The notes under the pieces were generated by a model. The model was given only the letters and a program-made list of their open reading frames with translations, ran no database searches and was not told the origin of the DNA. DNA of 64,000 bases, taken from Dryocosmus kuriphilus. Taxonomy: Eukaryota; Arthropoda; Insecta; Hymenoptera; Cynipidae. Of the stretch, positions 12,499-22,242 are shown piece by piece; positions within the stretch are counted from its first letter, which is position 1, and every line of letters starts with the position of its first letter. The stretch is taken from positions 197,597,647-197,661,646 of the forward strand of contig CM076192.1 of assembly GCA_038277395.1 (NCBI GenBank). The letters are read 5' to 3'. The translations under genes were made by a program, and so were the position numbers.

Positions 12499-13566
12499 TT
12501 TTTTTACATTTTCATCAGAGAAGGTATTATATTTGTGTAAAATTTGCCTCCCCCCCCCAATTTTCATCAAATCTGCACGTTTTGAGACCCCCTGAGTCTG
12601 AAAAAACGATTTTTACGACGGTGTCTGTCTTCCTGCTGTTGTCCGCGTCGTTGTCGTCCTCCTTGGCGTCGTTGGCGTCTTTGGCGCTGTCGCCGTCGTC
12701 GCCTGTGTTCGCGTTAACTTTCGAAGGAATAATCGGATTGGGTAGCGCTTTGGCACACTTCTTTAAAGCCTATAAATTAAGGAGACGTTCGTTAACCAGC
12801 CACTTTTGGCCGACGGTTATGGTTTTATCCATCAAAAATGGTTTTCACAAAACCGAAAAGTCCATTTTTCGGCTAAACTATGAGAGATACAAAAAAACAT
12901 GTAAGAAAGTAAAATTATTCACCTTAAAAAAATCTACAATTTTTGTCTCAACCGTTTTTTAATAAAATAAATGGTTTTTGTTTTAATCAAGAAAATGCTA
13001 TTAGATTAAAAAAAAAACCTGGTTTCCCGCCAAAATATTCCAGATATAAGAACATCGTAAAGCATAAAGTTGTTCAATTTAAGAAGATCTACAAATTTTG
13101 TTTTAGCGATTTTTGATCAAATGCTCGTTTTTCGCTTTAATCTATAAAACGTTATTAAAAATCAAGAATTTCAAATTTTCCGACAAACTATGCAACATAA
13201 GAAAAACTGATAAAAAACAAAGTTGATCACCTCAAGAAGTTCTACAAATTTGCTATTCATCATTTTTTTGAGCAGACAAGAAGAATTGTTCACCTTGGAA
13301 GGAGCTACAAAATATGTTTATAAGACTCATCGTTTTACTTTTAAGAGTCGAAATCATATATTATGAAAACTTTTAAAATCATAAAGAAGACTTTACAAAC
13401 CTACAATGTGTTTCAAAAGAATGTAATTATCGAGCGCGGAGCGCGAGTGTCCTGATGAGAACGTATTCCATAAGGACGATAGAGCCTTAAGTAAAATAAT
13501 TTGTCTTGTAGTCTTTAATTTAAAGGTTTATACGATCCATAAATACCGAGCGCGTAGCGCGAGGTG
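12499..13566 (+). repeat. CG-rich dispersed repeat unit, copy d, left part (split by Polinton A)
   Basis: Second tandem unit, starting CATTTTCATCAGAGAAGG just after copy c. It runs to the GAGGTG at 13561-13566, where Polinton A is inserted. The unit resumes at 31788 with a second GAGGTG and ends at about 31935 in GCGGGCAG. The uninterrupted copy a confirms that the two halves were once contiguous. Confidence 0.85.
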
Positions 13567-14545
13567 ATTAGTAGAGCTGTAGGGGTTCTGCGGCACCACG
13601 ACAAGCTTCGGGCTGTCGCCGAGCGATGGCTCCACTACTCCCACAGTGGTACATGTCCGTGATAAGTATCGACAGTCGGTGTTTCCCTGAGTCGGTAAGG
13701 TAGGGTTCCAAGACAGCAAACTTCTTTTTCACCGATAGGTGGCACCAATATCCGTTATCGACAGTATCGGTAAAGTAGGAATGTTGAGGCATGTATTTAC
13801 CATATGCAACACCACTACAAGCTTGCGTGAATGCCGCATTCCTTATTATTATTAAGGTTATGTATTGGAATTTACTTCTCGAAAATTTTCTCTCCCTTTC
13901 ACTCTCGAACGGCTTGTGTACTAAAATATAAGAGCATAAATTCAATGGGGTGCAGGTTTGAACATGTTTTCCCACACTCTCTCCAAAACTGACCTCATTA
14001 ATGGTTCCAGAATAGAAGGAGGGGCAAAGTCGGTGTCTCGTCACATTACGTAAGATGGAGTACTAACTTAAAATCTCAAAATAATCAGATATTCAAAGAA
14101 AACGATTTTGCTCAAGAAATGCAATCACTTTTCCCTGTAGCGTAAGTCAGAATACATTCCTTATTACTATTAAAGTTTATGTATTTTAATTTACTTCTCG
14201 AATATTCTATCTCTCTCACTTTCCATCGGCTTCCTCTCACCCCCTTCCGCTTCCCCTCCCACCCACCCTTTCTCTTCCGACGCGGCATCTCTAGACAGGT
14301 TTCGACAAGCATGATGACGTAATACCTCAAGCCTGTTGGAACACGAATAATGACAGTCGTACCGTTTCCTCTCACCGGCTCCCGCTTCCCCTCCTCCCAC
14401 CCTTGCTCCACCAAAGCGGCATCTCTAGACAGGTTTCGACAAGCAGAAGCCTGTTGGAACATGCATAATGATGCAATTTATTGACACACATAGATTATTT
14501 GACACACACACACACACACACATACATACGTATACGATGCCGCAC
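13567..14545 (+). repeat. Polinton A left terminal inverted repeat
   Basis: This matches the reverse complement of 30787-31787 with indels. Shared stretches include CGGCACCACGACAAGCTTCG near the terminus and a CA-microsatellite with TACGATG at the inner edge. Two internal direct repeats of about 85 bp (from about 13831 and 14152) lie inside. The second holds TTCTCGAATATTC (14195-14207), a perfect three-unit heat-shock-element pattern. Open frames here are fortuitous. Confidence 0.9.
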
Positions 14546-14690
14546 ACCCAGCTTCGCTCGATTGCACTCACAAATCTTCATTTACATACGCATACGATGT
14601 GACACAAACACATACATTCACCCAGCATCACTAGATTCCACTCACACATCTTCATTTACATAGGTATATGATACGACACAACTCAAACCT
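14520..14690. repeat. Short tandem repeat at inner edge of the left TIR
   Basis: A unit of roughly 75-80 bp containing ACACATCTTCATTTACATA and a CATACGATG-type word is repeated about twice, after a (CA)n tract at 14500-14521. The right TIR holds a single diverged equivalent (30787-30835). Confidence 0.6.
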
Positions 14691-14981
14691 GTTGGAACGC
14701 GCATAATGAGACAATTCTTCGATACGCATAGGTTATAAAGGTAAATTTAATAAAATAATTACCTGTAATTTAATGATCAAAAGAGTTAACAATATGCTAT
14801 CGATGTTCCAAAGTCCCTCGATCTTATTATGGAGAGAAATTCAACCCATCGATGTGTTGGATATCCATCATTGAAAAACGAATAATGAAAATCAAAGCGA
14901 ACTGAATTTAACTTATGTGTAAACTAAAATTAAGAAATAAGTACACAGAGAATGTATCGGTAAATGTTATAATTTATTCAC

Positions 14982-15299
14982 TCAATCAACGTATTGAAAT
15001 TCGAACATGTTGTATTTACCACCAAAGTAGTAAAAGGAAAGCTTTTTCTTCCGGACAGCAATTTCTAGTTTCTCAAATGTCTCCATGTATTGTGGATCTT
15101 CAAAGATTTTGTTTATACGGTTCGGTAAGTATACCAACATCTCGTTGTCCAACATGGTCATGAATTTTGTTCCATATTTTGTTTGAACTTTCATCATTTT
15201 TGTGATTGCATATTTTTTCTTCACAGTAAGATCAGCCAATGACATCACTGGGAGAATATTTTACAATCGGTCGACTCTGTTTATAACGCTGAGATCCAT
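14982..15299 (-). pseudogene. Small OB-fold-like Polinton protein, early stop
   Basis: The frame from ATG at 15297-15299 reads to 14982 with one in-frame TAA at 15261-15263. An 88-residue open stretch follows, containing SLADLTVKKKYAITKMMKVQ near its start and YFGGKYNMFEFQ near its end. I recall similar small proteins in arthropod Polintons. The alternation of short hydrophobic strands and the K-T-K-Y-G turn suggest an OB-fold, hence a possible single-stranded DNA-binding role; this is inference. It is the only gene seen downstream of the heat-shock-type promoter at 15358-15502. The equivalent gene of element B should lie in the assembly gap. Confidence 0.6.
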
Positions 15300-15357
15300 T
15301 TTATTCTTCTCTGGGATAATAAATTGATTGACCTTACGCTCTCAATATTTGAAGATA

Positions 15358-15502
15358 GACTGAAGCCTCTGTAATCTTATACTGCTTTTATAGACTGGTA
15401 CCCCCCACTCTGCCTACATTCTAGAAGGTTTGAGAAGCTCGACAAGTCTTAACACGTTTCACAACATGATGCAACGATTTCCCCCACCAGAATATTCTAG
15501 AA
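15358..15502 (-). promoter_or_regulatory. Heat-shock-type promoter: HSE, TATA box, initiator
   Basis: Reading the minus strand: a perfect heat-shock element (complement of GAATATTCTAGAA, 15490-15502), a second half element TTCTAGAA (15419-15426), a TATA box TATAAAAG (15392-15385) and an initiator TCAGTC (15363-15358). TATA-to-initiator spacing is 31 bp, the canonical distance. The start codon of the small OB-fold-like gene follows about 60 bp downstream. The same arrangement, on the plus strand, recurs at 58333-58409 in element B with nearly identical core sequence. Three alternating TTC/GAA units at 5 bp spacing are the recognised HSF-binding pattern; use as such is inferred. Confidence 0.75.
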
Positions 15503-15850
15503 GGTACTCTGCTTGTGTGCGTGTGCTTGTGTGTACGTGTTTGTGTGTTTTTATAGGTTTTCTACGAGTTTCGACAAGTTTTAACACGCATAATCTCGTT
15601 TTAGTCAAACATTTTTGAAGTCGCTCGATGCTCGGAGTGTGAAATTCGACCCGTCTATCGTTGCTGTTTAAAGAAGGGAAATTCCGTTCGTGAAGTCCTA
15701 GCAAGGCGAAAAAAAAACAAGACATCAATTTTCTCTTAATTAAAGTAACGCAAAGCGGAAAAGACGTCAGACTCAATTTGTTGTATTTCCTCATCTATGA
15801 ATTAAAAATACGCAATGAGTACACAGGCAGTTTATCTTTTCATCTTATGA

Positions 15851-15856
15851 TTTATT
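15851..15856 (-). terminator. Candidate polyadenylation signal of the capsid cluster, element A
   Basis: AATAAA on the minus strand, about 125 bp after the stop of the last gene of the cluster (15981). Element B has the same hexamer at 46075-46080, about 80 bp after the equivalent stop. Conservation of position supports function. Confidence 0.5.
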
Positions 15857-15980
15857 ATTCATAAATTTTTTCTTTCAAACAAAAGTTTTATATGATATTC
15901 CATTTAAACCAATTAAAACATAACCAAGGTTGTACAACGTCAAATCTCTCTTGCACAAGTACTACTCCTGATTAAACAGA

Positions 15981-16972
15981 TTAAGCTAGCGGTTTAGGTC
16001 TCTGATTGAAACCAATTTCAAAATCATCATTCATTTCCTCATCATTGTAACAACTTCTCACTTCATAATCATTAACGTTGTCCACCTGATCGATACCACT
16101 TTGAGAGTAATTCCTGATGGCTGCTTGATCCCGAGGAGACAAGAGCCAGGTCGTAAGGGCAAGAGCATTTTAGACTGCACAGTTTTGATTCCTGTACTGA
16201 GTGTGGTGATTGTACATGCCGGAAAATGTGTTGGATAATTTATGAAGCACAGGACAACTCAGATCAGCAATATCAGTGACATTTTGCAGAATTGCTCCAA
16301 ATACTTTTTCTTTTCCAATCCTTTGACGTAGACCGCATTAGCACCATGTAGTGGAAGGGAGTGGAAGCTTGTAATGTGTCCCCTGAGGGTTTAAATTTTT
16401 TTTTGTATTTCTCCACTAATCCTTTGCACACCCCCCACACACATACCTTGGTGGTGGGAGAGGGACCTACAGTTTAAGGGGGGTTCCGAACCACCACGAA
16501 CAAAGGCTTAAAGTACTTAGAGAACCTTTTTCTCTAGAGGTACCGGCGCCACGGTATACCGGAGATGAGCAACTCCCTTGCTAGGCAAGTGTTCACCGCG
16601 TGTGCCGCCGAGGTTCTTTCAGAGTGCGAGGCGGGAATCGAATCCCCAAGCCGAAGGAGTGGGTCTAAAGGCCTACACGCCTTAGCCCCCACGACAATCT
16701 TCCCACTTCAGCACCATGTAGTGTGTCTCGAATCAAGGCCTCACTTCCTCATAGGGTATATCGCCAGCCATCCACTCAAGACCATGATAATTGCGCGTCA
16801 GCTACAAATTTGCACTCCTGTATCGGGCAGTCAACATATGCCAGTGGCAAGGCTGTTGAAACAAGTAAAACACAGATTAAAAGTCTTCTTGGAGAGGAAC
16901 TATAGCTAACTCCTTGACAACAAACTGAATAATGGGCCTTCTGAAGCCTTGCACGTCTACCATAAAGTCCAT
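15981..16972 (-). pseudogene. Polinton protein of unknown function, broken by a SINE, copy A
   Basis: The frame starts at 16972 with MDFMVDVQGF, continues with a GDIPYEEV block near 16760, and after the inserted SINE resumes with AVYVKGLEKKKYLEQF and a histidine/cysteine-rich tail (HHTQYRNQNCAV) to a stop at 15981. The copy in B (46160-46656) is homologous. I recognise the family as an insect Polinton-associated protein, but I do not know its function. The conserved D-x-Q-G-F start and H/C tail could suit a metal-dependent nuclease fold, which is speculation. Besides the SINE there are in-frame stops and a frameshift. Confidence 0.65.
16354..16709 (-). mobile_element. tRNA-Leu-derived SINE, copy 2 (full length, 14 bp TSD)
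   Basis: 356 bp flanked by 14 bp direct repeats AGCACCATGTAGTG at 16340-16353 and 16710-16723. On the minus strand the tRNA-like head comes first (to about 16623), followed by the body shared with 504-757 and a tail absent from that copy. The B box is slightly degraded (GATTCGATTCC). The duplicated flank is coding sequence of the surrounding Polinton gene, which shows the SINE arrived after element A. Confidence 0.9.
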
Positions 16973-17081
16973 TTCGATGAAAACTGAAATCCGCTCGCTG
17001 AAATCATTCCTTTTGTAGCTTTTTCCCCAACGCCACTGCTAGCATTACCCCCACCACCATTTCTAGAATTTCCCCCACCAC

Positions 17082-18317
17082 TTAGATCAGCTTTTTCACA
17101 CTACCACCGAGACGTTGGTATTGAATAATACGATCATGTATGATGAGACAGTAGGCTGATATTTCAGCAGGAAAATTGTCTCCAGATTCAAATTTCAAAC
17201 GAACGTCTGCTGAGGCCGGTTTGAGAAGCTCATTTTGTTCTGAGCAATCAACAACAATCAGGGGAGCGTGTTTTCTGAAAGCGATTTTCTTCAACATCGG
17301 TGCAGGTTCATTGCTATAGTAGGCTGTCTGAAAGTTTGCATACATCTCATACAGTAGTGCAAACTGATTGTGATTAATGTTTAAGTTCAGATTGCCGTAT
17401 GGACAGTACTATGAATTCAGAAACACCTTGACATTGGTTATACTGCAATTATCGAAACTATTAGCATATCATGTTCGCCTATCCTTTCTGTCTGTCTGGA
17501 AACTTAGGATAACGAAACGTGCTTTCTGCAACTGAGTTGACGTTTTCACAGCCCATATGTGTCTTGAGGTTGTGGGAAGCAGAGGATAATCATACAATTC
17601 CCACGAGCGAAAACTCATAGTGATCAGGCGGACCTTTTCAATAAAGTTCAACAGCTGTATCTTCTGTTGAACTGAGGCCATTACATATGGTATCATCCAC
17701 TCCACTTTTTGAATCGTGATCCTAAACTGTTCTTCCTTTTCAGGATCTGCTCGCTCTTGAACGATTGCGTTCAAGTCACTGCGTGTTGTTGTCAGTATAA
17801 GTTCATGTTTTGCATTCACAACAATTTTCCGAAAGTCTTCGGCAAATCCTAGAATCATACTGAGCGGTATATTAACACCGAAGTGTCCCTCCTCATTGCT
17901 GAGACGTTCTGTACTTTGTGGGATGTCTAACCATCCTGCATTCTCCATAAGATAACCTAGTCCAGAAGTGAGAGAGATGTAATCTTTTATGGTGTTTGTG
18001 AGACCGACATTTTTGCGACGATCAATCTCAATACCATTGAGTTCATGGCGAGTTTCATGAAACAGATAGCAGATGGCATTACAAACGAAATTTGTGGCAG
18101 TAACATTTCTAGCTACATAAGCATCCCTAGTCAGTCTTCCGTACACGTGTAGTGAACTCTTGCTGGGTAGTATACACAAATCTTGATGCTGAACAGCGAT
18201 TCGAATTTCACAATTGTTGTTGAGTGATGCTGAGGCATAATATTGTGCATGAATCTCATAGTGGGCGATTAACTCGTAAAATCTTACTGGTGCTTGAATG
18301 ATCAATATTTCCTCCAT
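17082..18317 (-). pseudogene. Polinton major capsid protein (double jelly-roll), copy A
   Basis: The frame runs from ATG at 18317 to 17082, about 411 codons, interrupted by just two in-frame stops near 17465 and 17430. Recognisable family blocks are ARNVTATNFVCNAICYLF, HELNGIEIDRRKNVG, SMILGFAEDFRKIVVNAKHE, a SFRSWELYDYPLLPTTSRH block and a C-terminal AYCLIIHDRIIQY. The protein matches the group often labelled F54H12.2-like in insects, known as the Polinton/adintovirus hexon-type major capsid protein that builds the icosahedral shell. Clean reading apart from two substitutions suggests fairly recent inactivation. Confidence 0.78.
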
Positions 18318-18368
18318 TTTCCTTGGTGTTACAACAGATTGAGATGAAAAATGTTCTCAGTGGACGTT

Positions 18369-18530
18369 TCAATTTCTTTCTTCACGAGTTTCATTGAGTT
18401 TGTGGCATAGTTGTTTCAGATGAAGCATGTTTTTAGGTGTTAGTGCCTTGCGTGCTGGTCGAGCACTGATCTTTGCCTGGCATGTTGTCTCCCATATATA
18501 GGCTCCTTCGAGATTGTACACAATACCCAT
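18369..18530 (-). CDS. Conserved 53-residue basic micro-protein between capsid genes, copy A
   Basis: ATG at 18528-18530, stop at 18369. The sequence has two parts: MGIVYNLEGAYIWETTC at the start and a conserved SARPARKALTPKNMLHLKQL block. The copy in B (48061-48210) is also open and shares ARKALTPxNxLHLKQL. Its start codon overlaps the stop of the upstream penton-like gene by one base (TAATG). Small basic proteins with an LTPxNxxxLK motif occur in other Polintons as I recall. The role is unknown; DNA packaging or capsid cement is a guess. The ORF is shorter than most gene-calling cut-offs. Confidence 0.65.
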   Translation of the reverse strand: MGIVYNLEGAYIWETTCQAKISARPARKALTPKNMLHLKQLCHKLNETREERN

Positions 18531-19220
18531 TATGATGATAATTCAACATGCAGTCGTATTGTTATAATCTCTCCTCGAAAATTCTCCAAGTCTCCTTCTT
18601 GATCGGCAATGCCGAGCTGAATTTGGGGTAATGCCTTGAAGGCGATTGGCAGATAAATGACGCGTGATGGCACTTTCACAATCTTATATTCTGGTGTAAT
18701 AACAGGAAATAATTCATGAATCGTGTGAGCTTTGCGCCCGTTAATTTAGGCACCTGTCGTGATGTTACATTCAACTCGTAGGGCATTCACTTTGAGAATG
18801 GTCACAGGCAGATCAGATGTGTGAGTCTTATTGGCTTCAAGAACACGAGGTGCAAATCCCAATAGTCGTCCAATCTAATCTCTTCGTCTAAAGTACACTT
18901 CACGATTACACTTTATCTGACGGCGCAGTGTGTTGTTATTTGGCTTGATGTTTATTGTTATTCCGTCACTCGCTGGAACCTTCTGGATATAGCTCTCAAT
19001 ATCTTCAATCTCATAGCTGCCAGTGGGTATGACAACATTTCTCTGTCCGACCTTAATTGTATTCTTTCCAACATCAACGTTGTGAATGGCATTAAATGTG
19101 AGCAATTCAACGAGACTAAGAGCGCATTTCTTGTGCGGAGAGAGTTCTATTGGTGTAAAGTACACTGCCTCGAGTACAGAAGAGTTTCCCTTTATGGTAA
19201 GAGTAAATGATTCGTCCATG
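18530..19220 (-). pseudogene. Penton-like minor capsid protein, copy A
   Basis: Starts at ATG 19220 (MDESFTLTIKGNSSVLEA) and is open to 18875, where an in-frame TAG occurs. A second in-frame stop lies near 18750. The frame then continues to the TAA at 18530-18532. It aligns throughout with the intact copy in B (48219-48909). Blocks shared with Polinton penton-like proteins are IELSPHKKCALSLVELLTFN, IPTGSYEIEDIE and NIKPNNNTLR. Such single jelly-roll proteins form the capsid vertices. It lies between the protease and the micro-protein. Confidence 0.65.
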
Positions 19221-19256
19221 GCGATGTTCTTCTCTATACTGCCTCTAGTCTGGTCC

Positions 19257-19661
19257 TTACACACTCTTATATAGAGAGTATTTGTCTCTTACATGCAGCT
19301 GTTCACACCAAAATTTTAGGCACATGTGTCCACAATCAACATTGTCATAGTCTTGATATCTATCATGATTGTACTTTATTACGCTGCCAACACCGAGATA
19401 ATCAACAAGATCTAATGGTGGACGAAGATTACCGAAACTGTCAAATTATAGAATATTATTACCAATCTTTCTATTTGCTACCCATTGAGTACCAGGGCCG
19501 TGACTGTCATCAAGATTTATAATACCTGATTCAGTTTGACGGTGACCACGGAACGGTAGCTCATTACGCATAAATACTCCACGGAAATGTGAAATTTTTA
19601 TAGCTGTAGCGTACTTCATAAGATCAGTATCAGTGAGTGCACGATGAGGAAGCTTCTTTAC
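19257..19661 (-). pseudogene. Adenain-like cysteine protease, copy A
   Basis: Capsid-maturation protease of the adenovirus/Polinton type. Visible are LPHRALTDTDLMKYA and FRGVFMRNEL, a GPGTQW block where the family has the catalytic histidine before Trp (here Gln, so inactive), DSFGNLRPP, and the catalytic-cysteine block NVDCGHMCLKF. One in-frame TAA lies between the histidine and aspartate blocks (near 19448). Copy B has a TAG at the same codon. No ATG precedes the first family block in either copy. It ends at TAA 19257-19259, just upstream of the penton-like gene. Confidence 0.75.
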
Positions 19662-19693
19662 AAGTTATTTGATGCTGGTCTTAGACGAAGACC

Positions 19694-20477
19694 CTATCCT
19701 TTCCTATGAAGTCCCAGTCCTTTCCTGTAAGGTTTCAGGTATAACCCGTTTCCAAGAAAAATAGCCTCCATTGACTGGTTATGACGTTGGGCCCCTGCGA
19801 GCTGTTGTTTAGTTGCATTAGCATCGTTTAAAGATTTGGCTACACCAGCTGCTCCACCATTGAGTGCTCCATGTGCACTGAGACCAGCAGATATGGGAAT
19901 CAGTGGCAAAACACCTCCACCTTTTGAAGGAATTGGTAACAAACGAGGATCTTTCACTTTATCCGCACACTTGACAGCTTCCTGTGCACCTCAGATTGCA
20001 GACTAGATGACTACATTTGCATCACTACTTCGTCTCATTGCCTTCTTAGCTGTATTCACAATCTTTCTAAATCCAACTTGTTTCTTCTCCTTCTTTGAAC
20101 TAAGATTCCTTTTCTCTGTACTCTATTTCCTCTTTATTCCCATACAGAATTTCGCTTTGACATTCATTACTTTAGTTATTGCCAATGCTGCAGCTTTCTC
20201 ATCAATCTTAGCATTTTAGCAGAAACCCGCTGCCACGCTTTACTGGCTAGTACACGATATGCAGAGTCTCTCGCTTCAACGTGCTCACGATTACGTGAAT
20301 ATGCAATATCGTGTTCTTTACGCGCTGCGTCTAGAGGATTGGTACCGGGATCACCTCTAGCAAGTCATTTAACTAGCTTAGTACATGTGCCACAGTACTG
20401 ATAGCCAGGCAAATGCAACTCAAATGGTAATTTGATGATAAGACTATTAACTAGGCCTTACCTCTATTCTCAATCAT
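19694..20477 (-). pseudogene. PLA2-domain virion protein, copy A
   Basis: Counterpart of the intact gene at 49347-50129. The start ATG at 20477 is soon followed by a stop. The PLA2 core is readable but altered: YCGTCTKL instead of YCGPGTKL, with KEHDIAYS retained, and a conserved cysteine replaced by Arg. The C-terminal half is open (19957-19694) with a glycine/alanine-rich hydrophobic stretch and an LYLKPYRKGLGLH tail. It would be the first gene of the minus-strand capsid cluster. Confidence 0.65.
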
Positions 20478-20491
20478 CGGAGGTTAGCGCG

Positions 20492-20528
20492 AAACTGACC
20501 TGATGGCCATAAAAGCGCTGTATTTATA
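20492..20528 (-). promoter_or_regulatory. Capsid-cluster promoter (TATA plus initiator), copy A
   Basis: On the minus strand TATAAATA (20528-20521) is followed 32 bp later by TCAGTTT (20498-20492), an insect-type initiator, and then the first capsid-cluster gene at 20477. A plus-strand CATAAAAGCG word overlaps the same interval and faces the ATPase gene. The equivalent interval in B (50149-50179) has the same layout. Confidence 0.6.
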
Positions 20529-20534
20529 GGTTTT

Positions 20535-21252
20535 GTGACAGTTCAAGTAAAGATTCTGTTCAAGAAACAACCTTTTAAGCTTTCGGTCGACAACTTTGAT
20601 ATCTTCGTCCATTCAGAGAAGAGGAGACGGGTAAAACGTCTTGGAAGTCTACAGCCAGACAGTATTTCGTGCAGTATTTTGTGGCCCATCAAACTATGGC
20701 AAAACAAATACATTGCTAGCTCTAATATTAGACCCGAACGGATCGAAATTTACCAATATCCACATCTACTCAAAATCTCTGATTCAAACAAAGTACCGAT
20801 TCCTGGAACTAGTGTTAAAAAATGTAGATGGTGTTGAGTATTTTCCCTTTAGTGAGCATGAGCAGGTAATTTCACCGAGTGAAGCTCAACCAAATTCTAT
20901 AATTGTATTTGATGATGTGGCCTGTGAAAAGCAGGATAACATTCGAGTCATCCTTTGCATGGGTAGACATGCTCATGTTGACAGTTTTTACTTGTGTCAA
21001 ACATATGCTCGTTTTCCCAAATACTTGATGCGAGACAATGTCAATCTATTGATACTCTTTAAGCAGGATGGGATGAATATGAGACACGTGTATCATGATC
21101 ACGTAAACACTGACATGATTTATTCTCAATTTCGAGACTTATGTTCGGCATGTTGGAATACTGACAAGCATGGATTTGTCGTCATTGACAAGGACAGTGA
21201 GCTCAAGGAGGGGAGATATCGAAAAGGATTTGACTTTTTCATCACTGTATAA
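20535..21252 (+). pseudogene. A32-like DNA packaging ATPase, copy A
   Basis: Pumps genome DNA into capsids in the FtsK/HerA-type packaging family. The first block (VKILFKKQPFKLSVDNF) is in one frame and the rest (20641-21252) in another, so at least one frameshift separates them. The Walker A motif GPSNYGKTN retains its lysine. The Walker B-like block is SIIVFDDVACEKQ. The tail ends ELKEGRYRKGFDFFITV. The first family codon is GTG rather than ATG. The gene is divergent from the PLA2-like gene. Confidence 0.75.
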
Positions 21253-21326
21253 ATACGAGTTATGCTGCGGAAATGATATCATTATAGATTGAGCCGTCAA
21301 CACATCAAAATTTCAAAGTCTTTACA

Positions 21327-22209
21327 ATGAGAAGGACGTACTCCGTCAAATCGCAAAAGCCAGTGAGGTGATTCGACGCAAACATCGAATAGTGAAAATG
21401 GGTAAAGAAGACACTGAAAAGATAATGAGGGAAACGTTTAGGCCAATCTTGATGCCGCTGCAAAAACTTGTTGGCATGTCTTGTACCTCAATCAAGGAAA
21501 AGAGAGAACCTGAAAAGGAAAAAGACGAGAAGGATGATGATAATGATGACAACGATTCCTACATGAATGCTGATGCTCAAGAAGGAGAGAAGGATGAAAC
21601 TATGTTTGAAGATGCAACTCGGTCTCCTGGTAATTATGAGTATCTAACAAAGAAGTTTCTCAGGATGTAAAATCAAAACAGAAAGCAGTATTTTGATAAG
21701 ATTTATGGTGTTCGCAAGCTCAGCTATGAAACTCTTATGATTGGTGATATACCATTAGTTTTGAGGGACAATATATTTACGTTGGAAATAAACAGTACCT
21801 GAAAATCATTGGCTTGTTGGAACTGCTGTTTAGACAGACTCCTGAAGAATCGCATATAAGTGCTGAAGATTGAAACAATTATAAAGAAGTTTTAATTGCT
21901 ACAAATGCACACAAGAAGTGATATAGCATAACTGAATCTGTTCGAAAAGGCAATAGTATCAAGTACAAGAAATTTATTACGAAAATGTACAATGTGTCAG
22001 GTAGACGGTCCTCAACGACTGGAGGTTCACTGCCACATTATATGGTAGCGAGAAAAAATGTGAATACAGACTATGTCTACTGGGACGACACTAACGAGCT
22101 AGTGAATCGTCTTTGTCTGCTCGTAGCATCTCAGTGAGCTGGCAACCCAAGTCACAACAATGAAATCGTGTACATTATTGAGGAACTACGGGAAGCCGAA
22201 ATCATATAT
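21327..22209 (+). pseudogene. DUF8207-type Polinton protein, copy A
   Basis: An N-terminal coiled-coil-like part (DVLRQIAKASEVIRRKHR) and an acidic Asp/Asn-rich linker are open to 21670. Beyond that several stops and shifts break the conserved C-terminal region. The last block, IIEELREAEIIY, has lost its stop and runs in frame into the next gene (22168-22416). I recognise the family as DUF8207, common in insect Polintons; its function is unknown. Confidence 0.65.
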
Positions 22210-22242
22210 TATAAGCACTCACACAAAAATATCATCAGTATC

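Noticed and set aside
13568..14462. Small genes in the Polinton A terminal repeats
   Set aside because: Frames are not conserved between the left and right TIR copies.
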